This document shows positions 33,760 through 41,651 of a stretch of DNA of 45,144 nt, in pieces (the first letter of the stretch is position 1; each line of letters begins with the position of its first letter). This stretch comes from JAABRU01 sp050180235. GTDB lineage: Bacteria > Desulfobacterota > Desulfobacteria > Desulfobacterales > Desulfococcaceae. The stretch spans positions 1 to 45,144 of the forward strand of contig JBFXEJ010000042.1 of NCBI GenBank assembly GCA_050180235.1, written 5' to 3'. The notes beneath the pieces are model-generated. The model had not been told where the DNA came from. It searched no databases and was given only the letters and a program-made list of their open reading frames with translations. The position numbers were made by a program, and so were the translations under genes.

Positions 33760-34067
33760 GACTGTCCTTTCCCCGGCAACCGTCCTGTTATCACTGACAA
33801 TGCTTTGGGTACAAAATGGCGGCTGTCAGTAAAAAAAATACCGGTTTGATCCATTATCCAAATGCTGATAGTGATCAGCATGTAATGCTGAATCATATTC
33901 AGCAGAATGCAACTGCCTGTTTTAAAAAAATCTGAAATATTGCTGAACGGTATTCAGCACTACCTGTGTGGCGGTATTGCCCAATTTTTGCACTCCTCCG
34001 GATCAGGCTGAGTGCGGGAGTGCAAAAACTGAGCGGAGCGATTTTTTGCATATTTCTGCATAATCTT
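33760..34067. other. Intergenic stretch with dyads and a repeat fragment
   Basis: About 310 bp. It holds the three GCTGA dyads and, at 33970-34060, a fragment resembling the GCACTCCTCCGGATC interior of the ATACCAA-type repeats, with an inverted partner GGAGTGCAAAAACTGAGCGG. No gene. Confidence 0.55.
33864..33958. promoter_or_regulatory. Three GCTGA...TCAGC dyads upstream of the HD-GYP operon
   Basis: GCTGATAGTGATCAGC (33864-33879), GCTGAATCATATTCAGC (33887-33903) and GCTGAACGGTATTCAGC (33942-33958), starting 105 bp upstream of the HD-GYP ATG. Start-to-start spacings are 23 and 55 bp. Repeated related dyads suggest a transcription factor operator. No promoter assigned; a structural repeat is the alternative. 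Confidence 0.45.
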
Positions 34068-34754
34068 TTACAGAAACAGCTTTTTCAGCATGTAATATGC
34101 CAAAGGCACAAATATGGCAGGCAGCATATTGCCCACCTTGATCTTTTTGATTTCAAGGATATTGATGCCAATGGCCATAATCAGCAGTCCTCCCACAGCA
34201 GACATCTGCGCGACCACTTCCGGAATCAGAAAGGGTTTGATCAGAGAGGCCGTAAGCGTGATGAATCCCTGATAAAGAAAGACTGATCCTGCGGAAAAGA
34301 TAACACCCAGTCCCAGAGAGGATGCGAAAATTACGGCGGAAACCCCATCCAGCACGGATTTGGCGAACAGGGTCTGGTGATTTCCGGTCAGTCCGCTTTC
34401 CATTGATCCGACAATGGCCATTGATCCCACACAGAAAAGCAGACTTGCTGCCACAAATCCTTTGGCAATGCCGCTTCCGGTGCGGGAAAAACGTGTTTCC
34501 AGCCATTGGCCCAGACGTTCCAGCCAGGCTTCAATATCAATCATCTCACCGATGACACTGCCAATGGCCAGACTGAAGATGACCAGCAGCAGGTCATTGC
34601 AGTTGAAAGCGCTTTTCATACCGATGAGCATGACTGCCAGACCAATGGACTGCATCACGGTTTCCATATATCTTTGGGGAATGCCCCCTTTCAGCATCAG
34701 CCCGGCCAGGCTGCCTGCAATGATTGCCAAAGTGTTTATAATGGTTCCGAACAA
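34068..34754 (-). CDS. DUF554 membrane protein
   Basis: 229 aa, multi-pass membrane protein of the DUF554 family (E. coli YdfK/YqgA group). Typical parts: GTIINTLAIIAGSLAGLMLK, IGSVIGEMIDIEAWLERLG, and FVAASLLFCVGSMAIVGSM. Function unknown. A longer frame exists, but I start at the TTG at 34754 with AAGGAAATAACA upstream: it fits the family N-terminus and lies 13 bp after the stop of the TrpD-like gene. Likely an operon with it. Confidence 0.85.
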   Translation of the reverse strand: MFGTIINTLAIIAGSLAGLMLKGGIPQRYMETVMQSIGLAVMLIGMKSAFNCNDLLLVIFSLAIGSVIGEMIDIEAWLERLGQWLETRFSRTGSGIAKGFVAASLLFCVGSMAIVGSMESGLTGNHQTLFAKSVLDGVSAVIFASSLGLGVIFSAGSVFLYQGFITLTASLIKPFLIPEVVAQMSAVGGLLIMAIGINILEIKKIKVGNMLPAIFVPLAYYMLKKLFL

Positions 34755-34767
34755 TGTTATTTCCTTA

Positions 34768-35832
34768 TCAGCAACCCTGCATTTCAATGAGTTGCAGCAT
34801 TTTTTCATATGCCCGGCCTTCAGCCAGAGCGGTTTTTGCCATTTCCGTTCCCTGTGCGTAGGTTCCTGTAAAACCGGAAACATACAGGGCAGAGGCCGCA
34901 TTCATGCAGAAAAAATTCGCTTCCGGTGTATCATACTGACCGGTCAGCACATTGAGGATGCGCCGGGTGTTTTCATGCGCTGTTTTACTGCTGGAAATCC
35001 GGGAAATCGGAACCGTTTTCAAACCAAAATCTTCCGGGCTTACCTCATAGATTTCGATCTTTCCATTCCGGAGTTCCACTACACGCGTAGGGCCTGCAAG
35101 AGAAAATTCATCCATGCCCTGAGACTTTTCCATTCCCTCCACCATGCCAAAGGGAGAAAGGGCCGCAGGCATTTCAATTTCTTTGAGAATGGCAATCAAC
35201 TGATCACAGACACCCGGAGCATAGGCACCGATAACAATACTGCGGGTCTGCTCACAGGGACGGGTCAAAGGGCCGATGATGTTAAAGGCGGATGTGAAGC
35301 GCATGGAACGAATCAGTCTTGCCCATCCGGATTTCAGAAAAGCCTCTCCCGGAAGATAGCAGATACCGTGTTTTTCCAAACATTTTTCCGCCCGTGACAG
35401 GGGCGCGTTCAGATCAATGCCGATGATTTCCAGAATATCCGACGCGCCTGAAACACCTGTCACCAGACGAGCTCCTTTTTTGGCAACAGGCAGTCCGCAC
35501 GCGGCTGCAATAAAAGCCGCAGGTGTGGAGCAGTTCACGGTTTTCACCGGATCTGAACCGGTTCCCACAATATCGCAGACCGTGCTTTCCACACTGACCC
35601 CGATCTTGGTCGTGTCATAGCGATCCAGTGCGTCCCAGGCTCCGGACAGTTCTTCCACAGAAGGGCCTCTGGCAATGTGAGCCATGAGAAAAGCCCCCTG
35701 CTGCAGTTCCGGCTGTTCATTCATAATAATCTGGCGGTATGCCTCGCAGGTTTCCGCACGGGAAAGAAATTTTCCTGCCGCGACCGCACATATCCGGCGG
35801 CCGAATTCACGAAGATGAAGTTCTGATGACAT
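34768..35832 (-). CDS. Anthranilate phosphoribosyltransferase-like protein (TrpD family, divergent)
   Basis: 354 aa, full length for TrpD, which joins anthranilate and PRPP in tryptophan synthesis. The fold is clear: AFLMAHIARGPSVEEL, IVGTGSDPVKTVNCST (residues ~88-103), GVSGASDILEIIGI, FNIIGPLTRP, and GMDEFS. But key TrpD signatures are altered: GTGGDG-type is GTGSDP, and KHGNR-type is KKGAR (118-122). No other trp gene is adjacent; its partner is a DUF554 gene. It may be a paralogue with another substrate. Start ATG at 35832; the upstream sequence ACCATTAAGGATAGCAA has AAGGA at acceptable spacing. Family assignment is firm, substrate uncertain. Confidence 0.82.
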   Translation of the reverse strand: MSSELHLREFGRRICAVAAGKFLSRAETCEAYRQIIMNEQPELQQGAFLMAHIARGPSVEELSGAWDALDRYDTTKIGVSVESTVCDIVGTGSDPVKTVNCSTPAAFIAAACGLPVAKKGARLVTGVSGASDILEIIGIDLNAPLSRAEKCLEKHGICYLPGEAFLKSGWARLIRSMRFTSAFNIIGPLTRPCEQTRSIVIGAYAPGVCDQLIAILKEIEMPAALSPFGMVEGMEKSQGMDEFSLAGPTRVVELRNGKIEIYEVSPEDFGLKTVPISRISSSKTAHENTRRILNVLTGQYDTPEANFFCMNAASALYVSGFTGTYAQGTEMAKTALAEGRAYEKMLQLIEMQGC

Positions 35833-35878
35833 TTGCTATCCTTAATGGTTAAATATTGAATAAAACAGAACAGGTTTC

Positions 35879-36005
35879 ATACCAAATCGCCATTGATTTT
35901 AAGTTTTTTCACCGTTGTGCGTGTGCAAAAAACCGCTCCGCTTAATTTTTGCACTCCTCCGGATTTGCTTTTCAGCATCGTATAAAATCAATGGAGAATT
36001 GGTAT
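35879..36005. repeat. ATACCAAATCGC-type repeat, GCACTCCTCCGG interior
   Basis: Begins ATACCAAATCGCCATTGATT and ends ATCAATGGAGAATTGGTAT, complementary over about 19 bp with a few mismatches. The interior CAAAAAACCGCTCCGCTTAA precedes TTTTTGCACTCCTCCGGAT, as in 8999-9103. Occupies nearly half of the 274-bp gap between the TrpD-like gene and the alcohol dehydrogenase. Confidence 0.7.
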
Positions 36006-36106
36006 CAAGCCTGTTCACAAACCGCTGCACAGGCTGGAAGTCTGTGCTAATTTTTAATGTTAATTCTGTTTCTTTATAACTGCTGCTGAGCAGATGTTCC
36101 AATTTT

Positions 36107-37069
36107 TCACTGGATTTTCACAATAAATTTCATGGCCTGTCCTGCCAGTATCCGGGGCAGAATTTCCGGAACCTGATGCAGATCAATCTGCTTTTCTGTG
36201 AAATGGGCAGATTCTCTGCTGTATTCTGTCAGAATATTCAGAGCAGTTTTCATCTGTTTCCGGGTGCATCCGTATGCGCCGCATACATGAAGCTGGCGGT
36301 AATGGATTTCATTGAGCAGTGCAGAAGAAATCTTTTTTTCATCTGTCAGACCGCTGAACAGACAGAAACAGCCGCCGGGGCTGAGACGGGGCAGACCATC
36401 TGTAAATGTATCTGCAGAAGGCGCAGCATTGATGATCGTGTCAAATTTCATTTCACTTTCGCATAAATCCATACTGATTTGCTCCCGGAATGCTTTGCTC
36501 TGTAATATACGTTCCGGCCGGATTTCGTGCACAAAAGGAACTGCGCCCAAATACCGGGCGGACATTCCTGCCATCAGTCCCACAGGACCGGCTCCGTATA
36601 TCAAAACATGCTGATTTTCTTTTACTCCGGACTGTTCCATTGCATTCAGGGTGCAGGCCAGTGGTTCTGCCATGCAGGCCAGTTCTCCTCCCAAATCATC
36701 CGGTACAGGAATCAGGCTTTTTTCCGGTACAGCCGCATATTTGGCAAATCCGCCGTCTTTGTGAAATCCCAGAATCTGCATTTGGGGGCAGAGATTTTCC
36801 AGTCCCTTTTGACAGAAGGCACAGAGGCCGCAGGAATTTCCGGGCCATACCACAAACAATTTTCCGCTTTCCGGCAGGATACCGCAGATTTCATGCCCCA
36901 AAACCCGTGGCAGAATCAGATCCCTATGTCCCTGTTTCCACATTTTTGCATCAGTCCGGCACACAGCGCAGTGCGTAACACTAAGCAGCACCTCACCGGA
37001 TTCCGGTTTTGGGATCGGAATATCTTTTTCTTTCAGAACCCCGGCTTTTTCCAGTTGCAGCGAATACAT
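36107..37069 (-). CDS. Zinc-dependent medium-chain alcohol dehydrogenase
   Basis: 320 aa, MDR superfamily. Catalytic zinc: C37 in HCAVCRTD and H59-E60 in VLGHEICG. Structural zinc: Cys at 80, 83, 86 and 94 in NSCGLCAFCQKGLENLCP. NAD(P)-binding site GAGPVGLMAG. Oxidises an alcohol or reduces an aldehyde/ketone; substrate unknown. Start set at the ATG at 37069 with AAAGGTGA upstream, although the frame opens at 37102. Slightly shorter than typical (~340). Single gene. Confidence 0.9.
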   Translation of the reverse strand: MYSLQLEKAGVLKEKDIPIPKPESGEVLLSVTHCAVCRTDAKMWKQGHRDLILPRVLGHEICGILPESGKLFVVWPGNSCGLCAFCQKGLENLCPQMQILGFHKDGGFAKYAAVPEKSLIPVPDDLGGELACMAEPLACTLNAMEQSGVKENQHVLIYGAGPVGLMAGMSARYLGAVPFVHEIRPERILQSKAFREQISMDLCESEMKFDTIINAAPSADTFTDGLPRLSPGGCFCLFSGLTDEKKISSALLNEIHYRQLHVCGAYGCTRKQMKTALNILTEYSRESAHFTEKQIDLHQVPEILPRILAGQAMKFIVKIQ

Positions 37070-37272
37070 ATCTTTTTCACCTTTGAGACATATTTTTTTC
37101 AAAATACAGGCAAATTCAAAGCAAATTTTTATCCGTTACCGCACAACACAGCAGTTTTATCGATTCAGGGAATGACAATTTAATAAATTCCCTGTCATAC
37201 CGGAGAAAGCCGGTATCCAGAACATCTTGATATTACTTGATTCCTCTGATTTTTTAAATTCCTTTTCCCGGT

Positions 37273-38171
37273 CTACCGGCAGTTCCTGTTCACCGATTCT
37301 TTCGTGCAGAGGGTATTGAATAGACCTCTTTCAAAAGTCATTTCCTCTTGTTTCAATTCAAAATTATAAATACCCGCGATCAACCTGAATCTTAACTCAA
37401 ATCTCTTTCTTCTGTTTCTGTATTTGTCTGAAAGTATTTTAAAAATTTTAATTTTACCGATAACATGTTCTATAAAAACCCTCTGACGTGACAACTTTTT
37501 GTTATTCCGCTTATCTTTCCGGGAAAGCGGATTTTTTTGCTGCTTTTCTTAGGTAACAGGCTGTTTTTATGTATTTTATCAATACCATGATACCCGCTGT
37601 CCGCCCTGACAGTGATTCTTTCAGCAATCCTCAGTCTGCTTTACTTAAAAATTCTGAAATCATGCCGCCTGCCTTTCGCGAAATTCAATGCCGGTATCTC
37701 AGGAGTTTTTGCATTCACAGCAGCCTGCGTCTTCACGGTATGCTTTTTTTTACCTGAATAATATAATTTCTGTCTTTTTTGAGGTTGTTGTATCGGACTC
37801 TCAGTGGCATCGGCAGGCACAGATTCGATTTCAGTATCCCTCTTTGCCATTTTTTTTCTGTCAGGCAGTTTGAAATCATCTGATATGACGGGTATATCTT
37901 CTGTCTTTTTTATCAGTTTATGACAATCGGACCCGCTCATTCCGTAATCAGCACCAGGATGGAAATACGTCCTGTATTCCCTGTTGTATCCGGGCGTCAT
38001 CAGCACCTGATCCCCATAACTCAGTTTCAGCGGACGTCCGGATATTTTTTTTCTTTCATTTTCATGCCTTACAACAGCTTCAGCCATTTTCCGGAATGCC
38101 GTCTTTCTGACACCTGTCAGCCGTTTGAAATGCCCGCTGCTTCTGTCTTTTATTTCCTCATACTTGCCCAT
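37273..38171 (-). pseudogene. IS5-group DDE transposase, interrupted
   Basis: Reads as one DDE_Tnp_4-type transposase with two lesions. The N-terminal part (37641-38171) runs from MGKYEEIKDRSSGHFKRLTG through a helix-turn-helix region to YYSGKKKHTVKTQ and FAKGRRHDFRIFK, then TAA. The same frame continues SRLRIAERITVRADSGYHGI, then a run of seven A bases shifts frame to NPLSRKDKRNNKKLSRQRV, and ends with IEHVIGKIKIFKIL and FRLIAGIYNFEL. The DDE residues should lie in DATE, ADSGY and EHVIG. One nonsense and one frameshift make it inactive unless read through. The reading frame runs past the end of the element. Confidence 0.85.
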
Positions 38172-38250
38172 TCTTTATCACACCTCTTTCCAAAATCAAT
38201 TTTTATTCAATAAAATAAATCATGTAAATTCAAATTTTGCAGGAAGTGTA
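37321..38250 (-). mobile_element. Decayed insertion sequence, IS5 group
   Basis: About 930 bp enclosing the broken transposase. The 3' end is TAGACCTCTTTCAAAAGTC at 37321. The 5' end near 38250 is TACACTTCCTGCAAAATTT, a degenerate partner. The 72 bp ahead of the transposase start (38179-38250) align end to end with the MITE at 38936-39008, showing that the two are related. Confidence 0.7.
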
Positions 38251-38306
38251 TTTTTATATCATTTCCTGTTTAAAGGTCTATTATAAATTTTCTCTGTGGT
38301 TGGGCG

Positions 38307-38356
38307 GCATAACACACAGTTCAGCCTTGACAATCGGCTGCAACTGATGGTTAGGA
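38307..38356 (-). other. attC-like integron recombination site
   Basis: On the minus strand: TCCTAAC (R'', one mismatch to RYYYAAC), CAGTTGCAGCC (L''), a 9-nt loop, GGCTGAACTG (L'), and GTTATGC (R', a form seen in Vibrio attC sites). L'' and L' pair perfectly except for one unpaired G, the extrahelical base typical of attC. It begins 15 bp after the stop of the minus-strand gene at 38372, the position expected for a gene cassette. No integrase in the window. Confidence 0.7.
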
Positions 38357-38371
38357 GTTTATAATGTTGCG

Positions 38372-38932
38372 TTACGCATATGGGGCATCCATAAGAACTA
38401 TAAGCAACATTTCTCGGTCAAGAGGGATTTCATTTATTAAATACTCAAACTGAATTTCCAATTCAGTTTCTTTCGGTATTGACTTAGACGGAATTTCCAA
38501 GAGATTAATGACAAATTCTCTTCTCAATTTTCCGTTTCTCATCCGAGGAAAATCTAAAATATTCAAATCTTTTCTTAATATTTCTTTTTTTGTTTTCGAG
38601 TTGATCAAACTACATTTTACAAAATGTTTCTTAGGTATTTGATTTAATAATTCTTTTTCCTGCTGTGGGGTTGGTGAATTTTTAGGGAGAGCTGTAATTA
38701 AATCAATATGAAGTGTCTGTGTTTGTTCAGGAAGTAACCCAAGATGATATAAAGTTTTAAAATCCTTATTGGTTTTAAAAATCGGTAATTCGATTGTGAA
38801 ACCTCGTGTTATACCAATAACAGGAACATAAGTTCTGGTAAGTTCACTGAAATCCCCATCACCCTTGTAAGAAAATCCTAAAGTTAGCGGCAAGGTTAAT
38901 AAAACCATCCAACGCAAATTGTTTTTTTTCAT
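38372..38932 (-). CDS. Hypothetical exported protein, probable integron cassette gene
   Basis: 186 aa, no family recognised. N-terminal MKKNNLRWMVLLTLPLTLGF is signal-like. The rest is a soluble, beta-rich-looking sequence with YVPVIGITRGFTIELP and ELEIQFEYLINEIPLDREML. AT-rich and rich in Lys, Asn and Ile, unlike the neighbouring urocanate hydratase, which suggests transfer. An attC-like site lies 15 bp after the stop. The start is the ATG at 38932; its ribosome binding site, GGAAAGAGGT, lies in the end of a MITE (38936-39008). A TTG at 38950 is in frame but inside the MITE and unlikely. Confidence 0.75.
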   Translation of the reverse strand: MKKNNLRWMVLLTLPLTLGFSYKGDGDFSELTRTYVPVIGITRGFTIELPIFKTNKDFKTLYHLGLLPEQTQTLHIDLITALPKNSPTPQQEKELLNQIPKKHFVKCSLINSKTKKEILRKDLNILDFPRMRNGKLRREFVINLLEIPSKSIPKETELEIQFEYLINEIPLDREMLLIVLMDAPYA

Positions 38933-38935
38933 GAT

Positions 38936-39008
38936 TAGACCTCTTTCCAAGAGTCATTTTTTATGCAATAAAATCAGGGGAGCAAACCTCAGTTTTGCAA
39001 GAGGTCTA
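38936..39008. mobile_element. 73-bp MITE with TAGACCTCTT ends
   Basis: Ends TAGACCTCTTTCC and TTGCAAGAGGTCTA are inverted. It aligns over its full length with the 72 bp preceding the transposase start in the decayed IS, so it is a non-autonomous derivative of that family. Inserted between the urocanate hydratase stop and the cassette gene start. Its end provides the ribosome binding site of the cassette gene. Confidence 0.7.
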
Positions 39009-39031
39009 ATATATGCTCCTTCCCCAATATT

Positions 39032-41077
39032 TCAGATTTTCTGTTTTTCCATTGCATCATAGACAGCATTTTTAAGCATTTCAGCATCTGCAAGAAAGGG
39101 AAGCGTAATCTGATCCGATTTTTTGGAGATTTTCTGATATTCCAGAACTGTTTCAATGGAATGTGCATTTCCTGCCCAGGCCCGGCGTGCGACTCCGCCC
39201 ATGACATCCCAGCCAATGGCCTGCCGGATAATATTATCAACGCGTTCACTGCCGTCGAGCACCAGACCGAATCCGCCATTGATGGCTCTTCCAATGCCCA
39301 CGCCTCCGCCGTTGTGCAAAGCCACCAGACTCATACCCCGCGCCGCATTTCCCGCGAAGCAGTGCACAGCCATATCTGCCATGATATTGCTGCCGTCTTT
39401 GATATTCGCGGTTTCCCGGAAGGGTGAATCTGTGCCTCCTGTGTCATGGTGATCGCGTCCCAGCATGATTGGCCCGGTTTCCCCTTTGCGCACCATTTCA
39501 TTGAATTTCAGCGCGATTTTCATGCGTCCTGCTGCATCCTGATACAGAATCCGTGCCTGAGTTCCCACCACCAGTCTGTTTTTCGCGGCATCCCGAATCC
39601 AGTTGTAATTGTCTCTGTCCTGAAAACGTCTTTTGGGATCAATGCAGGACATGGCAGTAGCATCAGTTCTGTGCAGATCTTCCTGTTTTCCGCTCAGGCA
39701 GACCCAGCGGAACGGCCCGTATCCATAATCAAAAAGCAGAGGCCCCATGATGTCTTCCACATAGGACGGGAAAATGAAACCGTCCAATGGATCTTTGCCA
39801 TTTTTGCAGATTTCTTTCACGCCCGCATCATACACTGCTTTGAGAAAACTGTTGCCGTAATCAAAGAAATACGATCCCTGATTCACAAGGGTTTTGATGA
39901 TTTCACAATGGTGTTTCAGGGACTTGTTCACCAGTTCCCGGAACCGCTGCGGATCAGTGCGCAGCATTTCCGTGCGCCGGGCAAATGTGAGATTTTGGGG
40001 ACAGTAACCGCCTTCATACGCCACATGGCAGGAAGTCTGGTCAGACAGGAGATCAATGTGAACAGAATGCTCAGCCGCATATTCCAGAAGATCCACAATA
40101 TTGCCATAAAAAGCAATGGACATCTGCTCTTTTTTTGACTGATATTCCTTTGCCAGAGAAAACGCGTGTGCGGGATTATCCGTGACCTGATTTACCCAGC
40201 CCTGTTTCTGCCGGGTCTGAATGCGGGATTCATCCACTTCTGCAATAATCCCGACACCATGCGCAATTTCCACAGCCTTTCCCTGCGCGCCGCTCATGCC
40301 GCCCAGTCCGGAGGAAACAAAAAGAAGTCCGCGCAGATCGCTTTCCGGAGCAATCCCCAGTTTGGAACGTGCCGCATTGAGAATGGTGGAATAGGTTCCG
40401 TGCACAATTCCCTGGGGGCCGATATACATCCAGCCTCCGGCTGTCATCTGTCCGTAATTCGCAACACCAAGCGCGGCTGCACGGTTAAAATTTTCCGGAT
40501 CGTCAAACATGCCCACCATCAGCGCATTGGTGATAATAACACGGGGAGCAGAGGGAGAGGAGGTGAACAGTCCGAGCGGATGACCGGATGCCATTACCAA
40601 AGTCTGTTCACGGGTCAGGATTTCAAGGTATGCTTTTATGAGTCTGTACTGCATCCAGTTCTGGCAAACCTGACCGGTTTCGCCGTAGGTGGTGAGTTCA
40701 TAAGGATAGAGTGCCACATCAAAATCAAGATTGTTGTCAATCATGACCTGAAAGGCTTTGCCTTCCAGACAGTTGCCTTTGTATTCCTCAACCGGTTTTG
40801 CTTTGATATGACCCGGAGGACGGAAACGGTATCCGTAAATACGGCCGCGTGTGCGCAGTTCCTCCAGAAATTCCGGAGCCATCTGCTCATGCCATTTATG
40901 CGGAATATAGCGGAGTGCGTTTCTCAGGGCCAGTTCTGTTTCTTTCTGAGACAGGGACATGGGGCGTCTCGGTGCGCGGCGTATACCGTTGGCAAACGCT
41001 GGATATGCCGGGAGTTTGTCAAACAGTTTTTCCAATATGTTTTCGGATGCTGCTGAAACAGTTTTGTCAGATTGCAT
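39032..41077 (-). CDS. hutU: Urocanate hydratase
   Basis: 681 aa. Converts urocanate to imidazolonepropionate in histidine degradation, using NAD+ as an electrophile. Recognisable parts: GQVCQNWMQYRLIKAYLEIL, VMASGHPLGLF, NYGQMTAGGWMYIGPQGIVH, the NAD-binding GLGGMSGAQGKA (257-268), GYGPFRWVCLSGKQEDLHRT with the conserved Cys, and HHDTGGTDSPFRET. Longer than the common ~555-aa bacterial enzyme and close to the ~670-aa form. Strong RBS AGGAGGTGAG. hutH, hutI and other hut genes are not in the window, so it is an orphan. An intact sequence with no lesions. Confidence 0.96.
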   Translation of the reverse strand: MQSDKTVSAASENILEKLFDKLPAYPAFANGIRRAPRRPMSLSQKETELALRNALRYIPHKWHEQMAPEFLEELRTRGRIYGYRFRPPGHIKAKPVEEYKGNCLEGKAFQVMIDNNLDFDVALYPYELTTYGETGQVCQNWMQYRLIKAYLEILTREQTLVMASGHPLGLFTSSPSAPRVIITNALMVGMFDDPENFNRAAALGVANYGQMTAGGWMYIGPQGIVHGTYSTILNAARSKLGIAPESDLRGLLFVSSGLGGMSGAQGKAVEIAHGVGIIAEVDESRIQTRQKQGWVNQVTDNPAHAFSLAKEYQSKKEQMSIAFYGNIVDLLEYAAEHSVHIDLLSDQTSCHVAYEGGYCPQNLTFARRTEMLRTDPQRFRELVNKSLKHHCEIIKTLVNQGSYFFDYGNSFLKAVYDAGVKEICKNGKDPLDGFIFPSYVEDIMGPLLFDYGYGPFRWVCLSGKQEDLHRTDATAMSCIDPKRRFQDRDNYNWIRDAAKNRLVVGTQARILYQDAAGRMKIALKFNEMVRKGETGPIMLGRDHHDTGGTDSPFRETANIKDGSNIMADMAVHCFAGNAARGMSLVALHNGGGVGIGRAINGGFGLVLDGSERVDNIIRQAIGWDVMGGVARRAWAGNAHSIETVLEYQKISKKSDQITLPFLADAEMLKNAVYDAMEKQKI

Positions 41078-41191
41078 AACTCACCTCCTGCTTTGTTTTT
41101 CCGTGCTTCCTGTTCATATTCGCATTGATTTTTTGAAAAAACGACCGATTACAGTTCACAACATTTCAGGATTGCCGGGATTTTTATTTAA

Positions 41192-41410
41192 TCATGCTGC
41201 AATAGGCAGCAGCCTGAAAATACGGGCAATCCGGCCTGCCCTTCCGAGATTTCCATTACGCAAAGCCTCACGCACATCATCCAGTTTTTCAGCATCTTCG
41301 ATAGACAGATACGGCGACCAGCCTGTTTCATCATGAATCATTTCTACACTGACTTCGGCAACATAATCTCCCTCACGTATCATTTTTACAGAATGTTTTT
41401 TTTCTCTCAT
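41192..41410 (-). CDS. Small antitoxin-like hypothetical protein
   Basis: 72 aa. The sequence VKMIREGDYVAEVSVEMIHD, GWSPYLSIEDAEKLDDVREA and LRNGNLGRAGRIARIFRL is of a type widespread in bacteria with mobile-like distribution and often next to small toxins; I recall no confirmed function. The longer frame upstream comes from the palindromic repeat, so I start at the ATG at 41410 with GGAGGAG 7 bp upstream. No toxin gene follows: the next frame is hutU. Confidence 0.75.
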   Translation of the reverse strand: MREKKHSVKMIREGDYVAEVSVEMIHDETGWSPYLSIEDAEKLDDVREALRNGNLGRAGRIARIFRLLPIAA

Positions 41411-41460
41411 TTTTTTCTCCTCCTGAAATCGTTTGTCCATTTGTTGGCATCCGGTCTGTA

Positions 41461-41598
41461 AGGCGATTTCCATGAAAAAATATACCATCATTGCAGGGTG
41501 GGCACGGCTTTTTGTGCCCGCCGTCCTGCTGAAACGGTGGGCACAAAAAGCCGTGCCCGCCCTACGAAAAACGGTATAATCATTAATGGAAATCACCT
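41461..41598. repeat. 138-bp palindromic element with inverted core (copy 2)
   Basis: Same length and same outer sequences in the same orientation as 31134-31271, but the 59-bp core 41500-41558 is the exact reverse complement of 31173-31231. Lies 50 bp upstream of the small antitoxin-like gene, in its leader. Confidence 0.8.
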
Positions 41599-41651
41599 AA
41601 GCTGTTATCAGTACCTCCGGAGATGAAGCATTTTTGGGAATACCCCACAAT

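Noticed and set aside
40166..41056. Plus-strand frame of 296 codons opposite hutU
   Set aside because: Antisense shadow; hutU is unambiguous and the frame has no family resemblance.
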